DNA of 64,000 bases from Hyphomicrobiales bacterium. Its GTDB lineage: Bacteria; Pseudomonadota; Alphaproteobacteria; Rhizobiales; Devosiaceae. The position numbers and the translations under genes are program-made. The DNA is taken from NCBI GenBank assembly GCA_900470445.1, contig UCAU01000008.1, positions 1-64,000 of the forward strand, given 5' to 3'. The notes under the pieces are model-generated. The model was not told the DNA's origin. It saw nothing but the letters and a program-made list of their open reading frames with translations, and searched no databases. Shown here piece by piece: positions 37,673 through 47,309 of this stretch (position 1 is the first letter of the stretch; each line of letters opens with the position of its first letter).

Positions 37673-37702
37673 CTTCCCCTGGCGATAATGCCCGGCTAAC
37701 GT

Positions 37703-37718
37703 CCTCCAAAATTGGAGG
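37703..37718. promoter_or_regulatory. Palindrome covering a ribosome-binding site
   Basis: Inverted repeat CCTCCAAAATTGGAGG whose right arm contains the GGAGG ribosome site of the next gene. In mRNA the site would be paired, which could lower its translation. Confidence 0.5.
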
Positions 37719-37725
37719 AATCGGC

Positions 37726-38844
37726 ATGGATATCGAACAGCGTCTGGATCAAACGGTTGCACGGGCAATCGCGGACAAGCGCATTGTCGGTTCGGTGCTG
37801 ATCGTGCGCAAGGACGGCGCGGTGGTCTATGAAAAGGCGCAGGGTTTTGCCGACCGGGAAGCCGGGCGGGCGATGCAGCTCGACGCGATTTTCCGGCTAT
37901 CGTCGCTGACCAAGCCGGTGATCGCGGCGACGGTGCTGGGGCTGGTGGATGCGGGCAAGCTGAAGCTGGATGATCTGGTGACGGCGCATTTGCCCGCGTT
38001 CAAGCCGGCCCTGCCCGATGGCAGCGTGCCCGAGATCACCATCCATAATCTGTTGACGCACACGTCGGGGCTGAACTCAGCGCAGATATTGAGCGCGGAT
38101 GAGCAGGCGGCTGGGGTCAATCGTTGGCATTTGGGGGGCGATGAGATTGTGGCGCGGATTGGCGCCCTGCCCTTGCTGTTTGCGCCGGGCACGACTTGGT
38201 CCTATGGGCCATCCATTGATGTGCTGGGCTTTATTGCCGGACAGCTGGTGAATGGCACGCTGGAGGATGCGACGCGGCGCTATGTGACCGATCCGCTGGG
38301 CATGGGTGATACGCGGTATGGCGTGACCGACAAGGCGCGGCTGGCGGCGGCCTATGCGGATAGCCCGGGGGGCGCGGTGTTGATGAACGATCCGCATAGC
38401 GTGCCCAATATGTTTGGCGGGGTGACGACGTTTGATCCCGGCCGGATATTTGATGCCAAGGCATTTCAATCGGGCGGTGGCGGCATGGCGGGCACGGGGA
38501 CGGATTTCATGGCGCTGTTGGAAGCGTTGCGGAATGGTGGCGGCCCGATCCTGAAGCCGGAAACGCTGCGGGCGGGATTTGCCGACCAGACGCCGCAACT
38601 GGCTTTTTCGCAGACGCCGGGCTGGAAATTCAGCTATTTCGGCGCTTGGCTGGATGATCCGAAACTGGCGCAATCGCCGGCGGCGCGAGGCACCAATCGC
38701 TGGGGCGGCATTTACGGGCACAATTGGTTTGTGGACCCGGAGAATGGGCTATCCGTGGTGTCGATGTCCAATACAGGGCTTGAAGGCTGCGACGGGCCGT
38801 TCAAGGATGAGGTGCGCGACGCTGTGTATGCCGGGCTAAAATGA
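37726..38844 (+). CDS. Serine hydrolase, class C beta-lactamase fold (copy 1)
   Basis: A 372-residue member of the beta-lactamase class C / penicillin-binding-protein-like family. The SxxK motif SLTK is at residues 60-63, a WSYGPS segment stands at the YxN position, and GIYGHNWF stands at the HxG position near the C-terminus. There is no signal peptide, so it is likely a cytoplasmic esterase or peptidase rather than a resistance enzyme. A related gene follows 50 bases later. Confidence 0.85.
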   Translation: MDIEQRLDQTVARAIADKRIVGSVLIVRKDGAVVYEKAQGFADREAGRAMQLDAIFRLSSLTKPVIAATVLGLVDAGKLKLDDLVTAHLPAFKPALPDGSVPEITIHNLLTHTSGLNSAQILSADEQAAGVNRWHLGGDEIVARIGALPLLFAPGTTWSYGPSIDVLGFIAGQLVNGTLEDATRRYVTDPLGMGDTRYGVTDKARLAAAYADSPGGAVLMNDPHSVPNMFGGVTTFDPGRIFDAKAFQSGGGGMAGTGTDFMALLEALRNGGGPILKPETLRAGFADQTPQLAFSQTPGWKFSYFGAWLDDPKLAQSPAARGTNRWGGIYGHNWFVDPENGLSVVSMSNTGLEGCDGPFKDEVRDAVYAGLK

Positions 38845-38894
38845 TTGCCCGCCTGCCCTCAGCCATCTAGTTTTTGATCACATAGAGAATAGCC

Positions 38895-40004
38895 ATGCCC
38901 CGTTCAGTCGACCGCGTTATCGACGACGCAATCGCGCAGAAATCCATTGTCGGGGCCGAGATATTGGTCGCCAAGGCGGGCAAGGTGATTTATCGGCGCG
39001 CGGCCGGGCATTTTGACCGCGAAGCTGGTATCGCCATGCCGGAAAATGCGATCTACCGGCTGGCTTCGGTGACCAAGCCGATTGTGGCGACCACGGCTTT
39101 GGCGATGATGGATAAGGGGCTGCTCAAGCTGAGCGACCGGGTGGATCGCTATTTGCCCTATTTTCAGCCACGGCTGGATGATGGCTCGATTGCCGAGATC
39201 ACGCTGCACCATTTGCTGACGCATACTGCGGGACTGGCCTACGGTTATCCTGACGATCCGGCGATCACGACGGGACTGGGCAATACGGACCTTGATCACG
39301 AGGCCAATCTGACGCGTGTGGCCCAACAAAAGCTGCTGTTCAAGCCGGGCACGGCGTGGAGCTATTCGTTTGCCATCGATGTGCTGGGGGCCGTGTTGGC
39401 CAAGGTGCAGGGCGGCATGCTGGAGGAGGCGGTGCGCGCCTATGTCACCGGGCCTTTGGACATGAGCGAAACGGGGTTCTTCGTGGCCGACCGCGCCCGC
39501 CTCGCCCCGGCCTATGCCGATGACACGCACGAGCCGGTGCCGATGGAAGACACCCATGTGGTGATCGGAGAAAATGGCGATGGGGTGCTGTTTTCGCCCA
39601 GCCGCATTTTCAACGAGAAGGCTTTCCAATCGGGCGGCGCGGGCATGGCGGGAACGCCCAGCGATTTGTTGAAGCTGTTTGAGGCGTTGCGCCTGGGCGG
39701 CCAGGGGATTTTGCGGCCGGAGACGGTGGCGCTGGCGACGCGCAACCAAATCGGGGACCTGCCGCGCGACGCCAAGGGGCAGCGGTTTGGCTATCTCAGC
39801 GCAATCGTGGATGATCCGGTTGCGGCGGAGACACCATCGGCCATCGGCACCTATAATTGGGGCGGGGTTTACGGCCATTCCTGGCTGGTGGACCCGACCA
39901 ACGAACTGGTGATGCTGTCGATCAGCAATACGGCGCTGGAAGGCTGCACGGGCAAATTCCCGACCAATGTGCGCAATGCGGTCTATGCCGATTTCGTGCA
40001 ATAA
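38895..40004 (+). CDS. Serine hydrolase, class C beta-lactamase fold (copy 2)
   Basis: A 369-residue paralogue of the preceding gene with SVTK at residues 58-61, a WSYSFA segment at the YxN position and GVYGHSWL near the end. It also lacks a signal peptide. The two proteins align over their whole length, including the DRVIDDAI / LDQTVARAI start, which points to tandem duplication followed by divergence. The substrate is unknown. Confidence 0.85.
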   Translation: MPRSVDRVIDDAIAQKSIVGAEILVAKAGKVIYRRAAGHFDREAGIAMPENAIYRLASVTKPIVATTALAMMDKGLLKLSDRVDRYLPYFQPRLDDGSIAEITLHHLLTHTAGLAYGYPDDPAITTGLGNTDLDHEANLTRVAQQKLLFKPGTAWSYSFAIDVLGAVLAKVQGGMLEEAVRAYVTGPLDMSETGFFVADRARLAPAYADDTHEPVPMEDTHVVIGENGDGVLFSPSRIFNEKAFQSGGAGMAGTPSDLLKLFEALRLGGQGILRPETVALATRNQIGDLPRDAKGQRFGYLSAIVDDPVAAETPSAIGTYNWGGVYGHSWLVDPTNELVMLSISNTALEGCTGKFPTNVRNAVYADFVQ

Positions 40005-40029
40005 CAGCACGCACACAAAGGAGAGCGCC

Positions 40030-40809
40030 ATGCGCATTGCGACCTGGAACATCAATGGCATCAAGGCGCGGCTGGAAATCCTGCTGACCTGGCTGGCGCA
40101 GGAAAAGCCGGACATTGTGTGCCTGCAGGAAATCAAGACGGTCGATGAGGGCTTTCCGCGGGCCGAGATCGAGGCGCTGGGCTATAATGTAGAAACGCAT
40201 GGCCAGAAGAGCTGGAATGGCGTGGCCATCCTGTCGCTGATCAAGTTCGACGAGGTGACGCGCGGGCTGCCGGGCGACGATTCGGATGAACAGGCGCGGC
40301 TGATCGAGGGCGTGTTCTCGGTGGAAACCGGGGCGATCCGAGTGTGCAATATCTACCTGCCCAACGGCAACCCGGTCGATTCCGAGAAATTCCCTTATAA
40401 GCTCGCCTGGATGGACCGGCTGACCAGCTTTGTCGAAGAGCGGCTGGCGCTGGAAGAGCCCTTCGTGCTGCTGGGCGACTTCAACCTCATCCCGGCGCCG
40501 ATCGATGCGCATGATCCGCAGGCCTGGTGGGGCGATGCACTGTATCGCCCGGAAAGCCTGGCGCGATTCCGTACGCTGACCAATCTGGGCCTGACCGACG
40601 CATTGCGGGCGACCACGGCCGAGCCGGCCTATACGTTCTGGGATTTCCAGGCGGGCGCATGGCGGCGCAATGCAGGCATTCGCATCGATCACCTGATGCT
40701 GTCCGCACAGGCGGCCGATCGGCTGGACGGGGTGACGATACACAAGGATGTGCGCGGCTGGGACAAGCCGAGCGATCACGTGCCGGTGGAAGGGCAGTTC
40801 AGCTTCTAA
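40030..40809 (+). CDS. xth: Exodeoxyribonuclease III
   Basis: AP endonuclease / 3'-5' exonuclease of base-excision repair, 259 residues. Motifs in order: NINGIKAR, LQEIKT (metal Glu), YLPNGNP, GDFNLIPAP, RIDHLML and SDHVPV (catalytic His). The ATG at 40030 fits the family; the frame opens earlier (39967). It shares a strand with a small downstream gene 11 bases away. Confidence 0.95.
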   Translation: MRIATWNINGIKARLEILLTWLAQEKPDIVCLQEIKTVDEGFPRAEIEALGYNVETHGQKSWNGVAILSLIKFDEVTRGLPGDDSDEQARLIEGVFSVETGAIRVCNIYLPNGNPVDSEKFPYKLAWMDRLTSFVEERLALEEPFVLLGDFNLIPAPIDAHDPQAWWGDALYRPESLARFRTLTNLGLTDALRATTAEPAYTFWDFQAGAWRRNAGIRIDHLMLSAQAADRLDGVTIHKDVRGWDKPSDHVPVEGQFSF

Positions 40810-40820
40810 GGGAGGCAGTT

Positions 40821-41033
40821 ATGGCGGCGACGGCGACGATTGTCGGGCTCAATCACGATCTGCGCGGGAAAACGTCCTACGTGCAGCTGGTGTGGGACGA
40901 TGAGGCGGACAAGCGCCTGTCCCTGCCGGTGCCGTTTGGGTGCAGTTTTGCCGATTTGCCGGCGGAGACGGATAAGGCTGTGAAGGCGCTGTCGGCGGAG
41001 ACTGCGGCGCTGGTGATCAAGTCGGCGGAGTGA
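40821..41033 (+). CDS. Small conserved-looking protein, unknown function
   Basis: A 70-residue acidic protein with an excellent ribosome site (GGGAGG, 5 bases before the ATG), 11 bases after xth, so probably in its operon. It has two short beta-like stretches (TYVQLVWDD-like and RLSLPVPFG) and a helical end. I do not recognise the family. Confidence 0.65.
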   Translation: MAATATIVGLNHDLRGKTSYVQLVWDDEADKRLSLPVPFGCSFADLPAETDKAVKALSAETAALVIKSAE

Positions 41034-41154
41034 AGGGGCCTTCGGCTGCGTTGGGAGGTTCGCGTAGTCGAGGATCGTCCGCCGCTGGTGCTGTGTTGGG
41101 AGTGGCCCTCGGGTCGCGCCCGAGGGAGATGCGGTGGGTGGGGTGAGCCTTCAG

Positions 41155-41182
41155 CATGGATTCCGGCCTGCGTCGGAATGAC
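41155..41182. repeat. GC-rich palindromic repeat
   Basis: Dyad ATTCCG-N8-CGGAAT followed by GAC, resembling the short intergenic hairpins common in alphaproteobacteria. It lies between the xth operon and exoR, which converge. Confidence 0.55.
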
Positions 41183-41219
41183 TTTGTGGCTGGGGTAGCG
41201 CAGGTTGCCGTTCAGCCGC

Positions 41220-42029
41220 TCAGAAGCCCGCGAATTGGGGGGCGATGCTGGTGGCGAGTTTGGTGGCTTCGCCTTGCTGTTCGGGCGTGGCGATGGAATT
41301 GGCCTGGTTGATCAGGTCGTTGATCCAGGCGGCATCGGCGGTGCCGGTGCAGCGCTGCTGGGCCAGGTTGAGCCACATCAGGCCCTCGATGGGCTGAGCT
41401 TCGATGCCCTCGACGCCGTTGAACAGCAGGCGGCCAAGCTGGGCCTGGGCGGGGCAATGGCCCTTGCGGGCAGCCAGTGAGAACCAGCGGGCGCTTTGCA
41501 GCGGATTGACGCCCAGCTCGTCGGCATTGAGGTAAAGCAGGCCGACGCGATATTGGGCATCGGCATCGCCGAAATAGGTGGCGGCATGCAGCAGCAAGGC
41601 GTGCGAGCGCTCGGCATCGGCGGGTATGCCAGCGTCGGGCAAGCCTTCCTTGTAGTAATCACCGACTTTGACGAAGGACTGGGCCACAATGTCGGATTCG
41701 ACGCCGCGCGGCGCCGCGTCGGCATGTTCGTTGGCAATCTGGGCGAAATAGCCAAAGGCCTTGGCAGGGTCCTTGGCGACGCCTTCGCCATTTTCATACA
41801 TGGTACCGAGCTGCCACATGGCCATGGGCTGGCCAGCTTCGGCGGCATTTTCGAGAGCGGCGAGCAGGGCATCGCCGGACACGCCACCGCCTGCCCCATC
41901 GAGCATATTGGCCATATCCAGCGCGGCATCGGCCGCGGTCTGCGCGTGCGCGGGCGTGATCGACATCGCCAAGGCGAGCGTCAGTGCCGTCGCAACGGAG
42001 ATCAGGGAGGCATCCCTAATAGTCCGCAT
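41220..42029 (-). CDS. exoR: ExoR-like periplasmic Sel1-repeat regulator
   Basis: A 269-residue protein with a signal peptide (cleavage after AHAQ, near residue 27) and Sel1-like repeats, for example MAMWQLGTMYENGEGVAKDPAKA and ADAQYRVGLLYL. Length, repeat layout and the FGYFAQIANEHAD stretch match ExoR of Sinorhizobium, the periplasmic inhibitor of the ChvG (ExoS) sensor kinase, which represses exopolysaccharide and controls motility. The frame opens far upstream (42293), but AAGGAG just before two ATGs (42032, 42029) marks the real start; I use 42029. chvG and chvI are not in the window. Confidence 0.85.
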   Translation of the reverse strand: MRTIRDASLISVATALTLALAMSITPAHAQTAADAALDMANMLDGAGGGVSGDALLAALENAAEAGQPMAMWQLGTMYENGEGVAKDPAKAFGYFAQIANEHADAAPRGVESDIVAQSFVKVGDYYKEGLPDAGIPADAERSHALLLHAATYFGDADAQYRVGLLYLNADELGVNPLQSARWFSLAARKGHCPAQAQLGRLLFNGVEGIEAQPIEGLMWLNLAQQRCTGTADAAWINDLINQANSIATPEQQGEATKLATSIAPQFAGF

Positions 42030-42560
42030 CATACTCCTTTTGCCTGCAGTCACGCAGGCGGGCGTCGCTTGTGCGGCCCGGAAATCCGGGCTCATGATGG
42101 GCGCGCCAGACCGGCCGGCGGCGTCCCTTGTTGGTTTCAGCCAGTTTCTGCCGCGCGAGGCGGCGTGGAAAGCAGGCGTTAATGTTTTGGTAAACCCAGT
42201 TTGTGACCGGATTCCAGCCGTGCCGATCACAACTCGGCGCTTGGCTTGCCGAAACTCGGCAGGAATTGTCGCTGCTGGGTCAATCACGTCCAAAGTCTCA
42301 CCCTCCCCGGCTCAAACTGCCTGTGTTTCCTGACTCTTTTGCTGTCAGGACCACAAATAGACGGCTGCCGGTTCCGGCATGGGGGAGGAATGTAGAAGCG
42401 TGCGCTGACGCGCCATCGCCACAGACCATCCGCCCCCAGATGCCTATGCCGTCTCGTTTAGGGTGAGATTGTGGCGGGAAACATCGCGAAAGTGTTGACG
42501 AGGCTGCCGCGCCAAGTGAATCGCCGACGTTGTTGCTGAATCGTCACATTTTGTCGCAGG
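42030..42560. other. 531-base gap, no gene seen
   Basis: Upstream of exoR on the minus strand. It holds a dyad GCCTGC-N6-GCAGGC (42042-42059) close to the exoR start. Reading frames here are short and without recognisable motifs. It probably carries the exoR control region. Confidence 0.5.
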
Positions 42561-43568
42561 CTAGAGCCAGTGACGGCCGCGCATCCACCAGATGATGCCG
42601 AGGGCAAGGGCTACAAGCCCGAGGCAGACGAGCCAGAAGGCGCTGTCGTGATCGGCAAAAGGAATGCCGGAGACGTTCATGCCCAAGGCCCCGGTGATCA
42701 GGGTCAATGGCATGAAGACCACCGTGACGGCGGCGAGGACCAGCATGATGCGGTTCATCTGCTCGGCACGATCGTCGATCATCTGTTCGTGCACGAGGAC
42801 GGCGCGTTCGGACAGGGCCTGTAGCTCATCGCCCATGCGGGCGGAGCGGGCCGAGGCTTCGCGCAGGCGCAGGCGATCCTTGGCGGTGAAGAAGGAGAGG
42901 TCTTCGATTTCGAGCGTGTTGAGCACGTCGCGCTGCGGCCAGACCAGGCGGCGGAAATTGATCAGCGTGCGGCGCAGGTGTTCGAGATTATCCTGGGCCT
43001 TGGTGTGATTCTTGAGGATCAGGGCTTCCTCGATTTCGTCGAGGCCATCGCCCAGCATTTCGATCAGCGGCTCGAGCCTGTCCGCGGCGCGCAGGCCCAG
43101 GCGCGCCACCAGATCGGCGGGCGAGACTGGGGCGTGGTGGGACTGCTCCCAGCGGGGGAGCCCGAGGAAATCGAGAATATTGAGCTCGGTCGCGATGATG
43201 ACGCGACCCTTCTCGATCCAGAGGGTGAGCAGCTGGCGGCCGACATCGTCGGGCGCGGCGCCGGGGCGGGCGACGCGGAGCATGACCAGGGCCTTGTCCT
43301 CCATCACCGTGCAGCGGGCGCGGGTGCTGGGAGCGGTGAGCAGATCGGCATTGAAGGCGCCCAGTTCTTCGCGCAGCCAGACCTTGAATTCGGGCGATTT
43401 TGAATTGCCCACGATGAGCTTGAAGCCGCGCAGCGGCACGGCGGGCGCGGTGGCCGACGGCTCGTGGCGGGTGACGCCGCCCTTGCCATCGAACACCAGG
43501 AGCGCGCCAACGCCCACCATGCCGTTGAACACGGAGCGGGCAGGCGGTTGGCGCGGGATATCATCCAT
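42561..43568 (-). CDS. CorA/ZntB-family metal transporter
   Basis: Inner-membrane transporter of 335 residues with a large cytoplasmic N-terminal domain and two C-terminal helices. The pore signature GMN lies in GALGMNVSGIP (about 299-309). The architecture and the N-terminal region fit ZntB, which transports zinc with protons, better than the CorA magnesium channel. It begins 8 bases after valS, so the two may be co-transcribed. Confidence 0.85.
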   Translation of the reverse strand: MDDIPRQPPARSVFNGMVGVGALLVFDGKGGVTRHEPSATAPAVPLRGFKLIVGNSKSPEFKVWLREELGAFNADLLTAPSTRARCTVMEDKALVMLRVARPGAAPDDVGRQLLTLWIEKGRVIIATELNILDFLGLPRWEQSHHAPVSPADLVARLGLRAADRLEPLIEMLGDGLDEIEEALILKNHTKAQDNLEHLRRTLINFRRLVWPQRDVLNTLEIEDLSFFTAKDRLRLREASARSARMGDELQALSERAVLVHEQMIDDRAEQMNRIMLVLAAVTVVFMPLTLITGALGMNVSGIPFADHDSAFWLVCLGLVALALGIIWWMRGRHWL

Positions 43569-43576
43569 GGCGGTTT

Positions 43577-46336
43577 TTAGCTCAGGCGCTTGAGGGCTTC
43601 GGCGATACGATCGCGCCGATCGATGGCAGCTTCACGACGGGCCTTCTGCTCCTCGATCACTTCCTCGGGCGCCTTGGCGACGAATTGCTCATTGCCCAGC
43701 TTCTTGTCGATCTGGGCGACTTCGCCGTCGAGCTTGCCGATCTCCTTTTCGAGACGGGCCTTTTCGGTGGGGATGTCGATGAACTCGGCCAGCGGCAGGG
43801 CCCAGGTGGCTTCGCCTACGACGAATTGCGCGGAGCCGCCGGGCACATTGGCCTGGGGCGAGATTTCCTCGAGGCGAGCCAGGCGGGTGATCAGCGAGGT
43901 GCCGGCGACGAGGCGAGCCAGGGTGGTCTCCCCTGCCCCGACCACCACCATGGGCAGCTTGGCGCCGGCGGGCACGTTCATTTCGCTGCGGATGGAGCGG
44001 ACATTGGTGATCACGTCGATCAGCCAGGTCAGCTCGGCATCGGCGGCGGGGTCTTCGAGGCCGGACAGGTCAGGCCATTCGGTCAGAATCAGCATGCTCT
44101 CGCGAGCCGGGCCGAACTTGCCGGTTTCCGCCCACAGCTCCTCGGTGACGAAGGGCATGAAGGGGTGCAGGATGGTCAGAATCTGGTCGAGCGCCCAGGC
44201 GGCGGTGGCGCGGGTTTCGGCCTTGGCGGCTTCGTCGGTGCCGTTGAAGACCGGCTTGGCGAATTCGACGAACCAGTCGCAGAAAGTGCCCCAGACGAAA
44301 TCATAGGCAGCGTTGGCGGCTTCGTTGAACTTGTAGTCGAGGATGCCCTGGGTGACGGCGGCAGCGCCGCGCGCGGTGGCGCCGACGATCCAGCGATTGA
44401 GCGGGAGCTTGTTGGCGCGTGGGTCATAGCCCTCGACGCGGCGGCACTCGTTCATCTCGAGGAAGCGGGCGGCATTCCAGATTTTGGTGACGAAGTTGCG
44501 GTAGCCCTCGACGCGGTTGATCGCCAGACGAATATCGCGGCCCTGCGCAGCCATGGCGGCCAGGGTGAAGCGGGTGGCGTCGGCGCCATATTGGTCGATG
44601 AGCTCGAGCGGGTCGATGACATTGCCCTTGGTCTTGCTCATTTTCTGGCCCTTTTCGTCGCGGACCAGGGCGTGCATGTAGACCGTGTGGAAGGGCTCTT
44701 CCTCGAGGAATTCGAGGCCCATCATCATCATGCGGGCAACCCAGAAGAAGATGATGTCAAAGCCGGTGACCAGGACGCTGGTCGGGTAATAGCGCTTGAG
44801 CTCGGGGGTTTCGTCGGGCCAGCCCAGGGTCGAGAAGGGCCAGAGGGCCGAGGAGAACCAGGTATCGAGCACATCATCGTCGCGCTTGATCGGGGTCGGC
44901 TTGCCATAATGGGCATCGGCCAGGGCCTGCGCCTCGGCTTCGTCATAGGCAACGAATGCCTCATTGTCCGGGCCGTACCAGGCCGGGATCTGGTGACCCC
45001 ACCAGAGCTGGCGCGAAATGCACCAGGGCTTGATGTTTTCGAGCCAGGCGAAATAGGTGTTTTCGTATTGCTGGGGCACGAACTTCATGCGGCCTTCGCG
45101 CACGGACGCCATGGCGGGCTGGGCCAGCACATCGGCCTTGACCCACCATTGATCGGTCAGGAAGGGCTCAATGACGACGAGCTTGGACTTCTCGTCATGG
45201 GGCACCATGATCTTTTTGTCTTCGATGTGGTCGAGGCCGCGCGTGGGGTCTTCCTCGGCGAGGGCGGTCAGATCGGCGACGATGGCCTTGCGCGCAACGA
45301 AACGATCCATGCCGCGATAGGCGGCGGGGATGGCTTCGGCGGAAACGATCTCACCGCGCGTGGTGAAGACGTTGATCTGTTCCAGATTGTTGCGAACGCC
45401 GACCTCGAAGTCGTTGAAATCATGGGCCGGGGTGATCTTGACGGCGCCGGTGCCCAGAGCGGGATCGGCATATTCGTCGGCAACGATCGGGATGCGGCGA
45501 CCGACCAGCGGCAGGGTGACGAACTTGCCGACCAGCGAGGCATAGCGCGGATCTTCGGGGTGCACGGCAACGCCGCTATCGCCCAGCATGGTTTCGGGGC
45601 GGGTGGTGGCGACGATGATGTAATCGCGGGTTTCCCACTCGGTGGGCTTGCCCTCTTCGTCATGGGCAATCGGGAACTGATAGGTGACGCCATCGGCCAG
45701 CGGATAGCGCAGGTGCCACATATGGCCCTTGATCTCGATGTTCTCGACTTCGAGATCGGAAATGGCGGTTTCGAGCCCCGGATGCCAGTTGACCAGGCGC
45801 TTGGCGCGATAGATCAGGCCACGCTTGTGCAGCTCGACAAACACTTTGGTGACGGCGCGGACCATCTGGTCGTCGGCCGCGCCGTTTTCGCCCATGGTGA
45901 AGCGTTCGCGGGAGAAATCAGCGGAGGCGCCGAGGCGCTTGAGCTGGTTCATAATGGCGCCGCCGCTCTCGCCCTTCCATTCCCAGATGCGCTCGACGAA
46001 TTTCTCGCGGCCCATCACCCGACGGTGCGGCTGCTGGCGTTCCATCAGCTGGCGTTCGACAATCATCTGGGTGGCGATGCCGGCGTGGTCCATGCCCGGC
46101 TGCCACAGCACGTCCTTCTTCAACATGCGGTTAAAGCGGATCAGGATGTCCTGAATGGTGTTGTTGAGCGCGTGGCCGATATGGAGCGAGCCCGTCACAT
46201 TGGGCGGCGGGATGACGATGGTATAGGTTTCGGCGCCGGGCTTGGCCCCTGCCCCGGCCGCAAAAGCATTGGCCTTGAGCCAGTCGGCAGAAATGCGCGC
46301 CTCGACGGCGCCGGGCTCATAGGTCTTTTCAAGCAT
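43577..46336 (-). CDS. valS: Valyl-tRNA synthetase
   Basis: Class I synthetase of 919 residues that charges tRNA-Val. The HIGH motif is NVTGSLHIGHAL, the KMSKS motif is KMSKTKGNVIDP, and the editing domain and the C-terminal coiled coil (last 70 residues, rich in Lys/Glu) are present. It lies downstream of popZ, a conserved neighbour in alphaproteobacteria. Confidence 0.97.
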   Translation of the reverse strand: MLEKTYEPGAVEARISADWLKANAFAAGAGAKPGAETYTIVIPPPNVTGSLHIGHALNNTIQDILIRFNRMLKKDVLWQPGMDHAGIATQMIVERQLMERQQPHRRVMGREKFVERIWEWKGESGGAIMNQLKRLGASADFSRERFTMGENGAADDQMVRAVTKVFVELHKRGLIYRAKRLVNWHPGLETAISDLEVENIEIKGHMWHLRYPLADGVTYQFPIAHDEEGKPTEWETRDYIIVATTRPETMLGDSGVAVHPEDPRYASLVGKFVTLPLVGRRIPIVADEYADPALGTGAVKITPAHDFNDFEVGVRNNLEQINVFTTRGEIVSAEAIPAAYRGMDRFVARKAIVADLTALAEEDPTRGLDHIEDKKIMVPHDEKSKLVVIEPFLTDQWWVKADVLAQPAMASVREGRMKFVPQQYENTYFAWLENIKPWCISRQLWWGHQIPAWYGPDNEAFVAYDEAEAQALADAHYGKPTPIKRDDDVLDTWFSSALWPFSTLGWPDETPELKRYYPTSVLVTGFDIIFFWVARMMMMGLEFLEEEPFHTVYMHALVRDEKGQKMSKTKGNVIDPLELIDQYGADATRFTLAAMAAQGRDIRLAINRVEGYRNFVTKIWNAARFLEMNECRRVEGYDPRANKLPLNRWIVGATARGAAAVTQGILDYKFNEAANAAYDFVWGTFCDWFVEFAKPVFNGTDEAAKAETRATAAWALDQILTILHPFMPFVTEELWAETGKFGPARESMLILTEWPDLSGLEDPAADAELTWLIDVITNVRSIRSEMNVPAGAKLPMVVVGAGETTLARLVAGTSLITRLARLEEISPQANVPGGSAQFVVGEATWALPLAEFIDIPTEKARLEKEIGKLDGEVAQIDKKLGNEQFVAKAPEEVIEEQKARREAAIDRRDRIAEALKRLS

Positions 46337-46460
46337 CAGGTCACTCGCAACAGCAACGACCCGCCAACGGATACCGGGCGGGCCGAATAAAAGGTTTGGC
46401 AGACTTCAAGCAAAAGCGCGGTGCGGGGTCAACTGAAAGCGCAACCGAAGAAGCGGAGGA

Positions 46461-46497
46461 TACCCCCTCCTAGCCTCCCCCTGATAGGGGGAGGGAG
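46461..46497. repeat. Palindromic repeat unit (CCCCTCC/GGGGGAGG family)
   Basis: Single hairpin unit with CTCCCCCTGATAGGGGGAG, nearly identical to one arm of the compound element at 10963-11078. It lies between popZ and valS. Confidence 0.75.
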
Positions 46498-46538
46498 TGT
46501 TTTGTGGTCCTGGCAGTATCGCTGACCGCAAAGTTCTC

Positions 46539-47309
46539 TTAGTCGCCGCGGGAGATGCGGGCGATTTCTTTTTCTACCATGCGCTCGACGACGGAGGGCA
46601 GGTTTTCGTCCAGCCATTCCTTGAGCATGGGGCGCAGCATGTCGCGCATCAGGGATTCGATGGTGGCGCCGGGGTTGCCGATACCCAGGCCGGTCAGTCG
46701 GGTGATGGAATTGCGGACAGCGGCCTTGGTGGCGGGCTCCAGCAATTCCTCAGCCATTTCGGCGGTGAGGGTCGGATCGGGCAGCGGTGCCGCCTGGGCC
46801 AGCGGCGGACGCGGGCGGAACGGCTCTGGTTCGAGTGCAGCACGGACCGGCTCTGGCTCCGGCGCAGCGCCCACGGGTTCCGGCTTGGGCCTGAAAGGGA
46901 CGCGGGCGGAGGGGGGCGGATTGAAGGAGGGCAGCTCGGGCACGGGTTCCTCGGCGGCAAAGGTCACGTCGTCCGGCTCGACCAGCGGCGCTGCAGCAGC
47001 GGCCACAGGCGGGGCAACATGGTTTTCCGTATCGGCCAGGATGTCGTCGAAGCTCAGGCCCTCGCCCTCTTCGTCGTCCACGATCTGGGTGGTCGACAGC
47101 GCCAGCGGCTCGATGTCGTCGAGCATGTCGCTGAGATCGCGATCGAGAGGGCCGGGAGCGGCGACGGCCGGGGCCGCCTGCATCGGCGGGGGAGCGGCCT
47201 GGATGGCGGGCCGGCGCGGCACCCCAGCGGCATCGTCATCGGCGATGATCTGCCGGATGGACGACAGGATTTCGTCCATGGAAGGTTCTTTTGCTGCCGG
47301 CTTGTTCAT
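46539..47309 (-). CDS. popZ: Polar organizing protein PopZ (DUF2497)
   Basis: PopZ, 256 residues, self-assembles into a network at the cell pole and anchors the chromosome origin and regulators. The N-terminal helix EPSMDEILSSIRQIIADDD and the C-terminal oligomerisation region LRPMLKEWLDENLPSVVERMV are conserved; the middle is a long Pro/Ala/Glu-rich disordered region. It precedes valS and follows the tolC/pcm pair on the same strand. Confidence 0.92.
   Translation of the reverse strand: MNKPAAKEPSMDEILSSIRQIIADDDAAGVPRRPAIQAAPPPMQAAPAVAAPGPLDRDLSDMLDDIEPLALSTTQIVDDEEGEGLSFDDILADTENHVAPPVAAAAAPLVEPDDVTFAAEEPVPELPSFNPPPSARVPFRPKPEPVGAAPEPEPVRAALEPEPFRPRPPLAQAAPLPDPTLTAEMAEELLEPATKAAVRNSITRLTGLGIGNPGATIESLMRDMLRPMLKEWLDENLPSVVERMVEKEIARISRGD

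Noticed and set aside
43685..46390. Plus-strand frame of 901 residues opposite valS
   Set aside because: It is a GC-driven shadow of valS with His/Gly/Asp-rich low-complexity composition and no motif.
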